64,000 bases of DNA from assembly GCF_049994905.1 (NCBI RefSeq), contig NZ_CP188258.1, positions 2,108,001 through 2,172,000 of the forward strand, in the 5' to 3' direction. A model generated the notes under the pieces. It was not told the DNA's origin. It ran no database searches and was given only the letters and a program-made list of their open reading frames with translations. Of this stretch, positions 25,995 to 35,120 are shown in pieces. Position 1 is the first letter of the stretch. Each line of letters opens with the position of its first letter. A program made the translations under genes and the position numbers. The DNA is from Diaminobutyricibacter sp049994905 (GTDB taxonomy: Bacteria > Actinomycetota > Actinomycetes > Actinomycetales > Microbacteriaceae).

Positions 25995-27629
25995 ATGACA
26001 TCCGCCCACATCAGCGGCAGGCGCGTTCTGGCCGTGACCGCCGCATTCGCGGCGACGGCTTTGGTGCTCGCAGGCTGCGCCGGAAACGCGAACAGCTCGA
26101 GCTCCGGGAGCAATGGCACGCTGACCGTCGGAACCACCGACAAGGTCACGTCGATCGACCCGGCAGGCTCCTACGACAACGGTTCATTCGCCGTCATGAA
26201 CCAGGTGTACCCGTTCCTGCTGAACTCGCCGTACGGCACCTCCGACGTGAAGCCCGACATCGCAGAGTCCGCGTCGTTCACATCGCCGACCGAGTACACG
26301 GTGAAACTCAAGCCGGGCCTCAAGTTCGCGAACGGCCATGACCTGACGTCTTCCGACGTGAAGTTCTCGTTCGACCGCCAGATCAAGATCAACAGCCCGG
26401 TCGGCCCCGCCTACCTGCTCGCGAACCTCGCCTCGACCGACGCACCGGACCCGACTACGGTCGTGTTCCACCTCAAGGTGCCGAACGACCAGACCTTCGC
26501 CCAGGTGCTTTCGAGCCCCGCAGGCCCGATCGTCGACGAGCAGGTGTTCTCGCCCGACAAGGTCACGTCTGACACCGACATCGTCAAGGGCGATCCCTTC
26601 GCCGGTCAGTACACGATCACGAGCTACAACTTCAACAGCCTCGTCGCTTACAAGGCGAACCCTGGCTACAAGGGTCTCCTCGGCAAGCCGGCGAACGCCA
26701 AGGTCGATGTCAAGTACTACACCGACCCGTCGAACATGAAGCTCGACATCCAGAAGGGCGACATCGACGTCGCGTACCGCCAACTGTCTGCGACGGACAT
26801 CGCGAACCTGCGTACCGACAAGAACCTCAAGGTCGTGGACGGCCCCGGTGGAGAGATCCGCTACATCGTCTTCAACTTCAACACGATGCCGTATGGCGCC
26901 ACGACGGCGCAGGCCGACCCGAAGAAGGCTCTGGCGATCCGCCAGGCTGCGGCCGACCTCGTCGACCGCGCAGCGATCGCCAAGCAGGTCTACAAGGACA
27001 CGTACACCCCCCTGTACTCGTACGTTCCGTCCGGCCTGACCGGCGCGACCACGGTGCTGAAGGACCTGTACGGTGACGGCAACGGCGGACCGAGCCTCGA
27101 CAAGGCGAAGGCCGCACTCCAGGCGGCAGGCGTCGCCACGCCGGTCACGCTGAACATCCAGTACACGCCCTCCCACTACGGCCCCTCGTCGTCCGACGAG
27201 TACGCCATGATCAAGGACCAGCTCTCGCAGGGCGGCCTGTTCAACGTGAACATCCAGTCGACCGAGTACGTCCAGTACAACAAGGACCGCGTCAAGGACA
27301 CCTACCCCGAGTACCAGCTCGGTTGGTTCCCTGACTACTCCGACGCCGACAACTACCTGACGCCGTTCTTCGCGAAGGACAACTTCCTGGTGAACCACTA
27401 CAGCAACAGCGAAGTTCAGGACCTGATCACCAAGCAGATCGGAACGACCGACAAGGCCGCCCGCACTCAGCTGATCGAGCAGATCCAGGCCAAGGTCGCG
27501 GCGGATCTCTCGACGCTTCCCCTGCTGCAGGGCGCACAGGTCGCGGTCACCGGCAAGAACGTGAACGGCACTCAGAAGACTCTGGACGGCTCGTTCAAGT
27601 TCCGCTACGGAGCGATGTCGAAGGGCTGA
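25995..27629 (+). CDS. ABC importer substrate-binding lipoprotein (SBP family 5)
   Basis: Extracytoplasmic binding protein of the peptide/nickel/opine class, 544 residues. The signal peptide ends in the lipobox LAGC with lipid-modified Cys28. The mature part opens with a Ser/Gly linker then the family 5 start GTLTVGTTDKVTSIDPAGSY. Internal family features include GLKFANGHDLTSSDVKFSF, and the late segment DNYLTPFFAKDN. It heads a six-gene operon with two permeases, fused ATPases, a further ATPase and a dehydrogenase. The ligand is unknown; oligopeptides are the default family guess. Confidence 0.92.
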   Translation: MTSAHISGRRVLAVTAAFAATALVLAGCAGNANSSSSGSNGTLTVGTTDKVTSIDPAGSYDNGSFAVMNQVYPFLLNSPYGTSDVKPDIAESASFTSPTEYTVKLKPGLKFANGHDLTSSDVKFSFDRQIKINSPVGPAYLLANLASTDAPDPTTVVFHLKVPNDQTFAQVLSSPAGPIVDEQVFSPDKVTSDTDIVKGDPFAGQYTITSYNFNSLVAYKANPGYKGLLGKPANAKVDVKYYTDPSNMKLDIQKGDIDVAYRQLSATDIANLRTDKNLKVVDGPGGEIRYIVFNFNTMPYGATTAQADPKKALAIRQAAADLVDRAAIAKQVYKDTYTPLYSYVPSGLTGATTVLKDLYGDGNGGPSLDKAKAALQAAGVATPVTLNIQYTPSHYGPSSSDEYAMIKDQLSQGGLFNVNIQSTEYVQYNKDRVKDTYPEYQLGWFPDYSDADNYLTPFFAKDNFLVNHYSNSEVQDLITKQIGTTDKAARTQLIEQIQAKVAADLSTLPLLQGAQVAVTGKNVNGTQKTLDGSFKFRYGAMSKG

Positions 27630-27660
27630 AGCCCACCGGCTAGAATCGCCTGACGAAGCT

Positions 27661-27690
27661 GGGGGCGGCTCGCGCGAGCGAGTCGCCCCC
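27661..27690 (+). terminator. Intra-operon hairpin after the binding-protein gene
   Basis: 13-position arms (27661-27673 with 27678-27690, one mismatch) around a GCGA loop. Such hairpins between the binding-protein gene and its permeases often stop or stabilise part of the transcript so that more binding protein than membrane subunit is made. Only a weak T-rich tail follows. Confidence 0.6.
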
Positions 27691-27720
27691 TCGCTTTCGG
27701 TTACTTCACGATTGGTTAAC

Positions 27721-28818
27721 ATGACAGCGACTGTCACCGGCCCCGCGTCGCCCGCGGCGGCCACCCCCACTCCCACAAAGAGATCGCGAGGATCAGGAGG
27801 TGGTCTGGGGCGTTACATCGCCATCCGGGCCGTCCTGATCATCCCCACCATCTTCATCCTGGTCACGGTGGTGTTCTTCATCATGCGTGCGACCGGCGAC
27901 CCGATCACTGCGGCGCTGGGCGGCAAGCTCACCCCGACGCAGCTGGCCGCGCGCATCCATCAGGCCGGCTACGACCGCCCCCTGATCATCCAGTACTTCG
28001 AGTACATCGGTCACGTCTTCACCGGTAACTTCGGCACGACGCTGAGCGACAACCAGCCGGTCATCCATGTGCTGCTTACGTACGGCGCTGCCACGCTCGA
28101 GCTTGCTTTCTACGCGCTCATCGTGGCCTTCATCGTCGGCATCCCGCTCGGCATGGTCGCCGCCTACTACCGCGACAAAGGTCGGGATGCGTCACTGAGG
28201 ATCTTCGCGATCCTCTGCTACGCGACGCCCGTGTTCTTCGCCGGCCTCATGCTGAAACTGATCTTCTCGATCTGGCTGAACTGGCTGCCGGTCGCGGGCC
28301 GCGCATCCACCAGTTCGGAACTCGAGATGCAGACACTGCCGAACAAGACGGGCATCTACCTCATCGACTCGTTCCTGACCGGCGACCCGTCCGTGACGGG
28401 AGACGTGCTCCTGCACGCCATTCTGCCGGCGATCACGCTCGGTCTGCTGACGGCCGGCGTGTTCCTCCGCCTCGTGCGCACGAACGTCATCGGAACGCTC
28501 TCCACCGACTACGTCGATTCGGCACGCTCGCGCGGGGTCAGCGAGTACCGCCTTGTACGGCGCCACGCGTACAAGCCGGCGCTCATCCCGATCATCACCG
28601 TCATCGGACTGCAAATCGCGATCCTGCTGAGCGGTGCGGTGCTGACCGAGACGACCTTCGAATGGAAGGGTCTGGGTTTCCAGCTCGTCCAGTACCTGCA
28701 GTCCCGTGATTATGTGGCCGTGCAGGGCATGGTCGCCCTTCTCGCCGTGATCGTCGCCCTGACGAACTTCATCGTCGACGTCATCGCGGCCATCATCGAC
28801 CCGAGAGTGAGGTACTGA
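27721..28818 (+). CDS. Peptide-type ABC importer permease (DppB/OppB class)
   Basis: First membrane subunit, 365 residues from ATG 27721 (TTG 27712 would add three). After a Pro/Thr-rich cytoplasmic tail (about 1-30) the first helix IRAVLIIPTIFILVTVVFFI begins, and about six helices follow. The permease coupling signature is DSARSRGVSEYRLVRRHAYK (EAA loop). The piece GNFGTTLSDNQPV is typical for DppB. Ends 1 bp before the second permease start, so translation is probably coupled. Confidence 0.91.
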   Translation: MTATVTGPASPAAATPTPTKRSRGSGGGLGRYIAIRAVLIIPTIFILVTVVFFIMRATGDPITAALGGKLTPTQLAARIHQAGYDRPLIIQYFEYIGHVFTGNFGTTLSDNQPVIHVLLTYGAATLELAFYALIVAFIVGIPLGMVAAYYRDKGRDASLRIFAILCYATPVFFAGLMLKLIFSIWLNWLPVAGRASTSSELEMQTLPNKTGIYLIDSFLTGDPSVTGDVLLHAILPAITLGLLTAGVFLRLVRTNVIGTLSTDYVDSARSRGVSEYRLVRRHAYKPALIPIITVIGLQIAILLSGAVLTETTFEWKGLGFQLVQYLQSRDYVAVQGMVALLAVIVALTNFIVDVIAAIIDPRVRY

Positions 28819-28819
28819 C

Positions 28820-29917
28820 ATGTCGGACCAGGCAACCCAGCCCGACACTGCAGCTACCACTGCCCCTGTGCCCAAGCGCAGTCTCCTCGACCGCATCCCG
28901 GTCATCCACCAGTTCCGGCAGAGCGTGGGCCTGCAGCGCGGCATGCTCGTCGCCGGCCTGATCATTACGGCGCTCTTCGTCTTCGTCGCGATCTTCGCTC
29001 CGCTGATCGCCCCGTACGGTTTTGCGCAGCTGCGCGATGCCAGCGGCCCCTTCGGATCGCAGCAGCCTCCGAGTGCGGCACACATCTGGGGCACCACTGT
29101 GGGCGGCTACGACGTCTATTCGCGTGTGCTCTGGGGTGCCCAGACGGCGATCCTCGTGATCATCGTTGCGGTCATCCTGTCGATCTTCGTCGGGATCTTC
29201 CTCGGTCTCGTCAGCGGCTACCTCGGCGGCTGGCTCGACCGGGTGCTCGTCGTGATCCTGGATGCGATCTTCGCTTTCCCTTCGCTTCTGCTCGCCATCG
29301 TGGTCGCGATCGCGATCAGCGGCGGCCAGTCGAGCCTGTGGGGCGGAATCATGGCGGCGGCGATCTCGATCACCGTGGTGTACATCCCGCAGTATTTCCG
29401 GGTCATCCGCTCCGAGGCCGTGCGGATCAAGGCCGAAGCCTATGTCGAATCCGCGAAGGTGATCGGCGCGAGCAACTCGCGCATCATGTTCCGGCACGTC
29501 TTCCGCAACTCGACGCGCACGCTGCCACTGATCTTCACGCTGAACTCATCAGAGGCGATCCTGACGCTCGCCGGCCTCGGCTTCCTGGGGTTCGGCATCG
29601 AGCCGACCGCCGCCGCCGAGTGGGGCTACGACCTGAACAAGTCGCTGTCGGATGTGACCAGTGGTATCTGGTGGACCGCCCTCTACCCTGGCGTCGCGAT
29701 CGTCCTCGCGGTCCTCGGGATCACACTCGTCGGTGAGAGCCTCAACGACCTCGCCGACCCGCGCCTGCGCGGTCGCCGGTCCGTCGCCCAGGCTGCCGGT
29801 GAGGTCGCCGAGACCTCGGTGGTACCCGGTGGCACCCTCACGGCCGGCCCAGGCGGCCTGGACGGCCTCGAAGGCGGAGAGAGTTTCGACGAACACGGAA
29901 TCGAGGTTCGGCCATGA
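28820..29917 (+). CDS. Peptide-type ABC importer permease (DppC/OppC class)
   Basis: Second membrane subunit, 365 residues. An N-terminal cytoplasmic segment (about 1-40) precedes helix 1 (GMLVAGLIITALFVFVAIFA). The family start of the periplasmic loop HIWGTTVGGYDVYSRVLWGA and the EAA loop VESAKVIGASNSRIMFRHVF are clear. The C-terminal 50 residues are a Gly/Glu-rich extension beyond the normal DppC end (WWTALYPGVAIVLAVLG-NDLADPRL). It overlaps the ATPase gene by 4 bp. Confidence 0.91.
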   Translation: MSDQATQPDTAATTAPVPKRSLLDRIPVIHQFRQSVGLQRGMLVAGLIITALFVFVAIFAPLIAPYGFAQLRDASGPFGSQQPPSAAHIWGTTVGGYDVYSRVLWGAQTAILVIIVAVILSIFVGIFLGLVSGYLGGWLDRVLVVILDAIFAFPSLLLAIVVAIAISGGQSSLWGGIMAAAISITVVYIPQYFRVIRSEAVRIKAEAYVESAKVIGASNSRIMFRHVFRNSTRTLPLIFTLNSSEAILTLAGLGFLGFGIEPTAAAEWGYDLNKSLSDVTSGIWWTALYPGVAIVLAVLGITLVGESLNDLADPRLRGRRSVAQAAGEVAETSVVPGGTLTAGPGGLDGLEGGESFDEHGIEVRP

Positions 29918-31605
29918 CCGACATCGTGGAGATCAACAACCTTGCCGTCTCGTTCTCGACGGATGCCGGCGCTGTGAAGGCCGTCGACGGCGTCAGCCTT
30001 CACGTCGCTCCTGGCGAAGTACTGGCGATCGTCGGCGAGAGTGGCAGCGGCAAGACCGTGACCGCCAAGACGATCCTCGGTCTGCTTCCCGAGACGGCGA
30101 CGGCGTCGGGTGCGGTCGTCCTGCGCAGTCGTGACGGCGGCACGGAGGCGGACATCGTACGCCTCACCAAGCGTCAACTGCGCGAGGTCCGCGGCAACGA
30201 TGTCGCCATGGTCTTCCAGGAGCCGTCGAGCGCGCTCAACCCGGTCTACACCGTCGGGTGGCAGATCGAAGAGGGCCTCCGGGCGCACGGCAAACTGTCG
30301 AACTCCGAGGCTCGCGCGAAGGCGATCGAGATCCTCGGCCGGGTGGGCATCCCCGACCCCGAACTGCGGTACAAGTACTACCCGCACCAGTTCTCTGGCG
30401 GCCAGAAGCAGCGCATCGTCATAGCGATGGCGCTGGTCCTGAACCCCGGGCTCATCGTGGCAGACGAGCCGACCACGGCGCTGGATGTCACCGTGCAGGC
30501 CGAGATCCTCGACCTCCTCCGCCGGTGCCGCGACGAGTTCGGTGCAGCGATCGTGCTCATCACGCACAACATGGGCGTGGTCGCCGATCTCGCCGACCGT
30601 GTCGCGGTGATGTACCAGGGCAAGGTCGTGGAGGAGGCGGATGTGAAGACGCTCTTCTCGGCGCCGCAGGATCCGTACACGAAGCGGCTCCTCGCATCCG
30701 TCCCGCACATCGGCCAGGGATCCCTTCAGACCCGGGAGCGCGCGGACACGCGTCACGAGGGCTGGGATGACGTGAAGCCGGTCGTCAAGGCGGCAGACCT
30801 CCGCATCCAGTACCCCGGCCGGCTGGGCCGGCCCGGGTTCGTCGCGGTCGACGGAGTGAGTCTGCAGATCCGCGCGGGCGAAGTGCTCGGTCTCGTGGGG
30901 GAGAGCGGTTCGGGCAAGACGACGATCGGGCGGGCCATCGGCGGCCTCACCCGGGTTACCGGCGGCTCGCTCGAGGTGCTCGGCATCGAGATGAACGGCG
31001 TGTCCGAGCGCCGGTTCAAGAAGGTGCGCAGCGACATCGGGTTCGTCTTCCAGGATCCGGGGACGAGCTTCAACCCATTGCTCACCATTGCCGAGTGCGT
31101 TGCCGAACCCCTCGTCGTGCACGGCCGGGCGTCGAGCCCGTCCGCAGCCCGTGCGCGCGTGGACGACCTGCTGGAGGCTGTGCAGCTGCCTCGCGCCTAC
31201 GGTGACCGTTTTCCGCATGAGCTGAGCGGTGGCCAGCGCCAGCGGGCCAGTCTCGCGCGGGCCCTCGCTCTCGAGCCGACCCTGCTGATCGCGGATGAGC
31301 CGACCTCGGCACTCGACGTCTCCGTGCAGGCGCGCGTTCTCGAACTCTTCGCCGAGCTGCAGAAGGAGTTCGGGTTCGCATCCCTGTTCATCAGCCACGA
31401 CCTCGCGGTCGTCGACCTGCTCGCCGACCGCATCGCGGTGCTCCATCACGGCAAGCTGGTCGAGGAGGGAACGGGTGAAGAGGTGCTCGGTGCACCGAAG
31501 GACCCGTACACGCAGCGCCTCCTGGCGTCGCTTCCTGTGCCGAACCCGGTCGAACAGGCCGAGCGCCGGGCCGCCTTGCGCGCACTGAAGGAGCAAAGCG
31601 CCTAG
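29914..31605 (+). CDS. Fused double ATP-binding subunit (DppD-DppF type)
   Basis: Two complete peptide-type ABC ATPases in one 563-residue chain. Domain 1 (about 5-265): Walker A GESGSGKT, signature FSGGQKQRIVIAMAL, Walker B LIVADEPTTALD. Domain 2 (about 290-555): GESGSGKTTIGRA, signature LSGGQRQRASLARAL, Walker B LLIADEPTSALD. Each ends with the oligopeptide C-terminal piece (DPYTKRLLASVP; DPYTQRLLASLP). The fused form gives the heterodimer of two nucleotide-binding sites in one polypeptide and is common in actinobacteria. Its stop codon lies inside the candidate -10 box of the next gene. Confidence 0.92.
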   Translation: MTDIVEINNLAVSFSTDAGAVKAVDGVSLHVAPGEVLAIVGESGSGKTVTAKTILGLLPETATASGAVVLRSRDGGTEADIVRLTKRQLREVRGNDVAMVFQEPSSALNPVYTVGWQIEEGLRAHGKLSNSEARAKAIEILGRVGIPDPELRYKYYPHQFSGGQKQRIVIAMALVLNPGLIVADEPTTALDVTVQAEILDLLRRCRDEFGAAIVLITHNMGVVADLADRVAVMYQGKVVEEADVKTLFSAPQDPYTKRLLASVPHIGQGSLQTRERADTRHEGWDDVKPVVKAADLRIQYPGRLGRPGFVAVDGVSLQIRAGEVLGLVGESGSGKTTIGRAIGGLTRVTGGSLEVLGIEMNGVSERRFKKVRSDIGFVFQDPGTSFNPLLTIAECVAEPLVVHGRASSPSAARARVDDLLEAVQLPRAYGDRFPHELSGGQRQRASLARALALEPTLLIADEPTSALDVSVQARVLELFAELQKEFGFASLFISHDLAVVDLLADRIAVLHHGKLVEEGTGEEVLGAPKDPYTQRLLASLPVPNPVEQAERRAALRALKEQSA

Positions 31606-31608
31606 GGT
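31603..31608 (+). promoter_or_regulatory. -10 box overlapping a stop codon, before the third ATPase
   Basis: TAGGGT includes the TAG stop of the fused ATPase and ends 6 bases before the GTG at 31615. It would let the third ATPase and the dehydrogenase be transcribed on their own. Confidence 0.4.
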
Positions 31609-31614
31609 CGAGGT

Positions 31615-32490
31615 GTGAGTTCAGTTCCCGCGATCGTCGTCAGCGACCTCTCGGTCGAATATCCCGCACGGGGGCCGAGTGCCGCGCACGTCGCCCTGCG
31701 CGGGGTAAGCCTTCGCGTGGAGCCCGGTGAGATCCTGGGCGTACTCGGCGAGACAGGGTCGGGCAAGTCGACGCTCGCCCGCATCCTGTCCGGCCGGGGA
31801 ATTCCGCAGCGTGCGACGGACCCCGGCCCCAGGATCACCGGCGGCGATGCGACTGTGCTCGGCCACTCCCTGCGGCGGGCCCGAAAACGGGACATCGCCG
31901 AGATCACGTTCCACGTCGGGTTCCTCGAGCAGGAGGCGGCGAACACGCTGGAGCCGACGCTGACGATCGCTGAGAACGTCGCCCTGCCGATCTTCGAGCG
32001 CGATCGCGGCTACAGCAGGCGCGCGGCAGGGGAGCGGGCTGCGACGATGCTCGACACGGTGCACCTGCCGCTCAGCGTGCTCGGCAAGTACCCGTACGAG
32101 TTGAGTTCCGGCCAGCGGCAACGTGTCGCGCTCGCCCGTGCGCTCGTGCTCGGGCCGTCGGTGCTGGTCGCCGACGAGCCGACCGCCGGTATCGACGCGA
32201 CGGTCAGGGATGCGGTCATCGACCTGCTCGCCCAGCTCGGGGAGCACCGCGGGTTCTCCGCGGTCGTGGTCAGTCATGACCTTGCGGTCCTGCGTCGGGT
32301 GACGACGAACTCTGCGGTCCTCCACGAGGGGCGGGTGGTCGGTTACGGCCCGATCGACGATGTCCTGGCGGCCCCGGAGCACCCTTTCGTCGCCGGGCTC
32401 GCGACGGCACTCAACCCTCCGCAGAAGCGTACGGAGCGTCGTCCACAGAAGTCCGGCGGGCGCACAAGAACCATGGAAGGCAAGGCATGA
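31615..32490 (+). CDS. Third ABC ATP-binding protein of the peptide-importer operon
   Basis: Single ATPase of 291 residues, related to the peptide ATPases but more divergent. Walker A GETGSGKST, signature LSSGQRQRVALARAL (LSSGQ in place of LSGGQ), Walker B VLVADEPTAGID (Gly-Ile for Ala-Leu), switch His in VVVSHD. A third, apparently surplus, ATPase is unusual because the fused protein already supplies two sites. It may pair with other permeases, replace one site, or serve another transporter. GTG start 9 bp after the fused ATPase; overlaps the dehydrogenase by 4 bp. Confidence 0.85.
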   Translation: MSSVPAIVVSDLSVEYPARGPSAAHVALRGVSLRVEPGEILGVLGETGSGKSTLARILSGRGIPQRATDPGPRITGGDATVLGHSLRRARKRDIAEITFHVGFLEQEAANTLEPTLTIAENVALPIFERDRGYSRRAAGERAATMLDTVHLPLSVLGKYPYELSSGQRQRVALARALVLGPSVLVADEPTAGIDATVRDAVIDLLAQLGEHRGFSAVVVSHDLAVLRRVTTNSAVLHEGRVVGYGPIDDVLAAPEHPFVAGLATALNPPQKRTERRPQKSGGRTRTMEGKA

Positions 32491-33497
32491 CACCCCATCC
32501 CCGCAGGCCGGGTCAGCATCGCGCCGTCGTGGCAGAAGAGGGGACAGAGCTTCCGGAGGGCGACCGACCGGAGCCCGGTCCCATCGCCGTGCTCCCGCGC
32601 CCGAGCCGGCTGTTCGTGGATGCTGTGGCATCCGGCGGCGGAACAGTCGCCGAACTCTCGGATGACACCCGGGGGCTGATCTGGCTCTCGTACACGGCCG
32701 AAGCGGAGCTGCGCGAGGCGCTGAGCGCGCATCCGAACATCGGATGGGTCCAGCTGCCCTATGCGGGGGTCGATGCGTTCGCCGACGTGCTGGCAAAGGA
32801 ATCACGGCCGGGCCTCCTCTGGACGAGCGCCAAGGGCGCCTATGCCGAGCCGGTCGCCGAGCATTCGCTCGCCCTGACGCTCGCGCTCCTGCGCGTGCTG
32901 CCGAAGCGGGTCGTCGCGACCAGCTGGAGCACCGTGCCCGAGGGCCGCTCGCTGTATGGACTGAATGTCGTGATCATCGGTGCGGGCGGTATCGCCCTCG
33001 AACTGATGCGACTGCTCGAACCGTTCGACGCCGACGTCACCATCGTTCGCCGCTCGGCGGAGCCGGTCGTCGGCGCCAGCCGCACCGTGCAGGCCGACCA
33101 GCTGGGCGCCGTCCTGCCGGATGCCGACATCGTGGTCGTCGCGGCCGCACTCACCGGGGGCACGCGCCATCTCATTGGCGCGCCCGAGTTCGCTGCCATG
33201 AAGGGGTCGGCCTACCTCGTGAACATCGCACGCGGGGGTCTCGTCGACACCGACGCATTGCTGGATGCCCTGGCTGCGGCCCGGATCGCAGGCGCCGGCA
33301 TCGATGTCACCGACCCGGAACCGCTGCCGGACGGTCACCCCCTGTGGGACGAACCGCGCTGCCTGATCACACCGCACTCAGCGGACACGCCGGAGATGAC
33401 GGCACCGCTGCTGGCAGAGCGCATCCGGGTGAATGTCGAGGCGTTCCTCGGCGGCGGACACTTCGTCGGCATCGTCGACCCCGCTGCCGGCTACTGA
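32487..33497 (+). CDS. D-isomer-specific 2-hydroxyacid dehydrogenase
   Basis: NAD(P)-dependent 2-hydroxyacid dehydrogenase, 336 residues. The nucleotide-binding loop is VVIIGAGGIALELMRLL (about 155-171). The catalytic Arg lies in NIARGGLVDTDALLDAL, the Glu in DVTDPEPLPDGHPLW, and the His in CLITPHSADTPEM. The N-terminal third is a divergent substrate domain. Coupled by ATGA overlap to the ABC ATPase, so it may act on a 2-oxo or 2-hydroxy acid from imported material; substrate unknown. Confidence 0.86.
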   Translation: MTPHPRRPGQHRAVVAEEGTELPEGDRPEPGPIAVLPRPSRLFVDAVASGGGTVAELSDDTRGLIWLSYTAEAELREALSAHPNIGWVQLPYAGVDAFADVLAKESRPGLLWTSAKGAYAEPVAEHSLALTLALLRVLPKRVVATSWSTVPEGRSLYGLNVVIIGAGGIALELMRLLEPFDADVTIVRRSAEPVVGASRTVQADQLGAVLPDADIVVVAAALTGGTRHLIGAPEFAAMKGSAYLVNIARGGLVDTDALLDALAAARIAGAGIDVTDPEPLPDGHPLWDEPRCLITPHSADTPEMTAPLLAERIRVNVEAFLGGGHFVGIVDPAAGY

Positions 33498-33590
33498 AAC
33501 TGCGGGTGAACGGCGTGCGACGCGCGCGGAGGATGCGGCCGATTTTGCGGACCGGAAACCTTTGATAAAGTAGCTACGCTGTTCAAGCAT

Positions 33591-33663
33591 TCCTCGATAG
33601 CTCAATTGGCAGAGCAGCCGGCTGTTAACCGGCAGGTTCTTGGTTCGAGTCCAAGTCGGGGAG
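33591..33663 (+). tRNA. tRNA-Asn (anticodon GTT)
   Basis: Complete cloverleaf of 73 bases with G discriminator; CCA is not encoded. The acceptor stem is TCCTCGA with TCGGGGA (one G-U pair), the T loop is TTCGAGT, and the anticodon GTT is at 33624-33626. Upstream, TTGCGG (33545-33550) and the AT-rich TGATAAAGTAG form a weak promoter. Confidence 0.96.
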
Positions 33664-33665
33664 CT

Positions 33666-33702
33666 GAGGCCCGGAGACTCCACTCTTCGGGCCTTCTTCT
33701 TT
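33666..33702 (+). terminator. Rho-independent terminator of tRNA-Asn
   Basis: AGGCCCG (33667-33673) pairs with CGGGCCT (33688-33694) and is followed by TTCTTCTTTG, a proper T-rich tail, starting 4 bases after the tRNA. Confidence 0.85.
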
Positions 33703-33818
33703 GTGGCGGCAGTCCCGGTCACGGTACCCGGTATATCGCCGCGCGGGAATGTGACCTACTCCCACAGGAGTATCCCAGGTTGGGCTCCCCGGCCGATTAC
33801 ACGTTCAGGGTCGCTGGC

Positions 33819-33824
33819 TAGCAT
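33819..33824 (+). promoter_or_regulatory. -10 box before the second two-component system
   Basis: TAGCAT ends 6 bases before the ATG at 33831, and ATTACA at 33796-33801 sits 17 bases upstream as a possible -35. The intervening GGGGGG could alternatively serve as a ribosome-binding site. Confidence 0.45.
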
Positions 33825-33830
33825 GGGGGG

Positions 33831-35120
33831 ATGCCACGCAGCCAGCCCGAAGAGCGCTGGTCGAACCATGCCGGGCAGCAGCCGGGCTGGGGCGGACCCG
33901 CCCGCTGGCAACGTGGCGATACAGGCAGCCAGACGGCCGACGGCGGCACGAGCGGCTGGGGCGGACCACCCGGCTGGCAGGGCCGCAGGCCACCAGGAGC
34001 ACGATGGATCCCGGTCGTCGTCTCGCTGATCTTCCAGCTGCCCGGGGTCGCGATCGTCCTCCACGAGTGGCCGAGCCCGCTGCTGGTCGTCGCGATGCTC
34101 GCCGCGTTCGCCTCCTCGTTCCTTCTCCTGCTCGCGCGCACCTACCCCGGTCCGGTCGTCGTTGCGATCGGCGTCCTGTGCATGCCTGCCATCGCCCTCG
34201 GCGGCGGGCCCCCGTTGGCAGCGGTACCCCTCGCTTTCGCTGTCGTGGGCGCCGTCGTGCGTGGCGCCCGTACGTGGGCGTGGGGAACCGTTGCCGGACT
34301 CGCCCTGCTCGGCCCGCTCACCGCCTGGCTGGTCGCGGGCACGACTCTCGCGCTCATCCGCCCGCTGATCACCGCGCTCATCCTCACCCTGCTGGTCGGT
34401 GTCGGCGAGGCGCTCCGCAACCGGCGCGAACGCTACCGCGAGGTGTCACGCCAGGTCGCCGCCCGCCGCGTCTCCGCCGCAGAGGCCGAGCGGGTGCGCA
34501 TCGCCCGCGAACTCCATGACGTGCTCGCCCACTCGCTGTCTCAGATCAGCGTCCAGGCCGGGGTCGGCCTGCACCTGTTCGACACCCAGCCCGACAAGGC
34601 GAAGGAGGCACTGGCGGCCATCAAGACGACCAGCGGCCAGGCGCTCGAAGAGGTGCGCGGCGTGCTGGGCTTCCTGCGCACCGAAGGGGAGCAGGCCGCC
34701 CGATCCCCCGAGCCCGATCTTGCGCGCATCCCGATCCTCGTCGCCACCTACACGCGGGCCGGCCTCGACGTGACCTTCGACAACACCATCACCACCATTC
34801 CCGCTCCCGCAGTACAGCTGGCCCTCTATCGCATCGTCCAGGAGTCGCTCACCAATGTGGGGCGCCATGCGCAGGCGACGGTCGTGGCCATCCAGCTGAA
34901 GGAAGACGGCCGGGACTACCTGCTCACCGTCACCGATAACGGCCGCGGCCTCGACAGCGACGCCGACAACGAGGGTGGCGGCCTGCTCGGGATGCGCGAA
35001 CGGGCCGAGCTGCTCGGCGGACGATTCGAGGCCGCCAACCTGCCGGGCGAGGGGTTCCGGGTGAGCGCGCGCATCCCCATCCGCACACTCGCCCAGCCGG
35101 CCGACAGCGGGTCACTGTGA
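33831..35120 (+). CDS. Sensor histidine kinase (HisKA_3/NarL type)
   Basis: 429 residues. The N-terminal 60 are rich in Gly, Trp, Gln and Pro with a repeated GWGGP (residues about 20-24 and 43-47), an unusual soluble tail. Membrane segments follow at about 62-77, 82-102, 105-125, 127-145 and 150-185. The phospho-acceptor box is RIARELHDVLAHS with His229. The ATPase part has QESLTNVGRHA (N box), DNGRGLDSD (G1) and GLLGMRERAELLGG (G2). Overlaps its response-regulator gene by 4 bp. Confidence 0.9.
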   Translation: MPRSQPEERWSNHAGQQPGWGGPARWQRGDTGSQTADGGTSGWGGPPGWQGRRPPGARWIPVVVSLIFQLPGVAIVLHEWPSPLLVVAMLAAFASSFLLLLARTYPGPVVVAIGVLCMPAIALGGGPPLAAVPLAFAVVGAVVRGARTWAWGTVAGLALLGPLTAWLVAGTTLALIRPLITALILTLLVGVGEALRNRRERYREVSRQVAARRVSAAEAERVRIARELHDVLAHSLSQISVQAGVGLHLFDTQPDKAKEALAAIKTTSGQALEEVRGVLGFLRTEGEQAARSPEPDLARIPILVATYTRAGLDVTFDNTITTIPAPAVQLALYRIVQESLTNVGRHAQATVVAIQLKEDGRDYLLTVTDNGRGLDSDADNEGGGLLGMRERAELLGGRFEAANLPGEGFRVSARIPIRTLAQPADSGSL

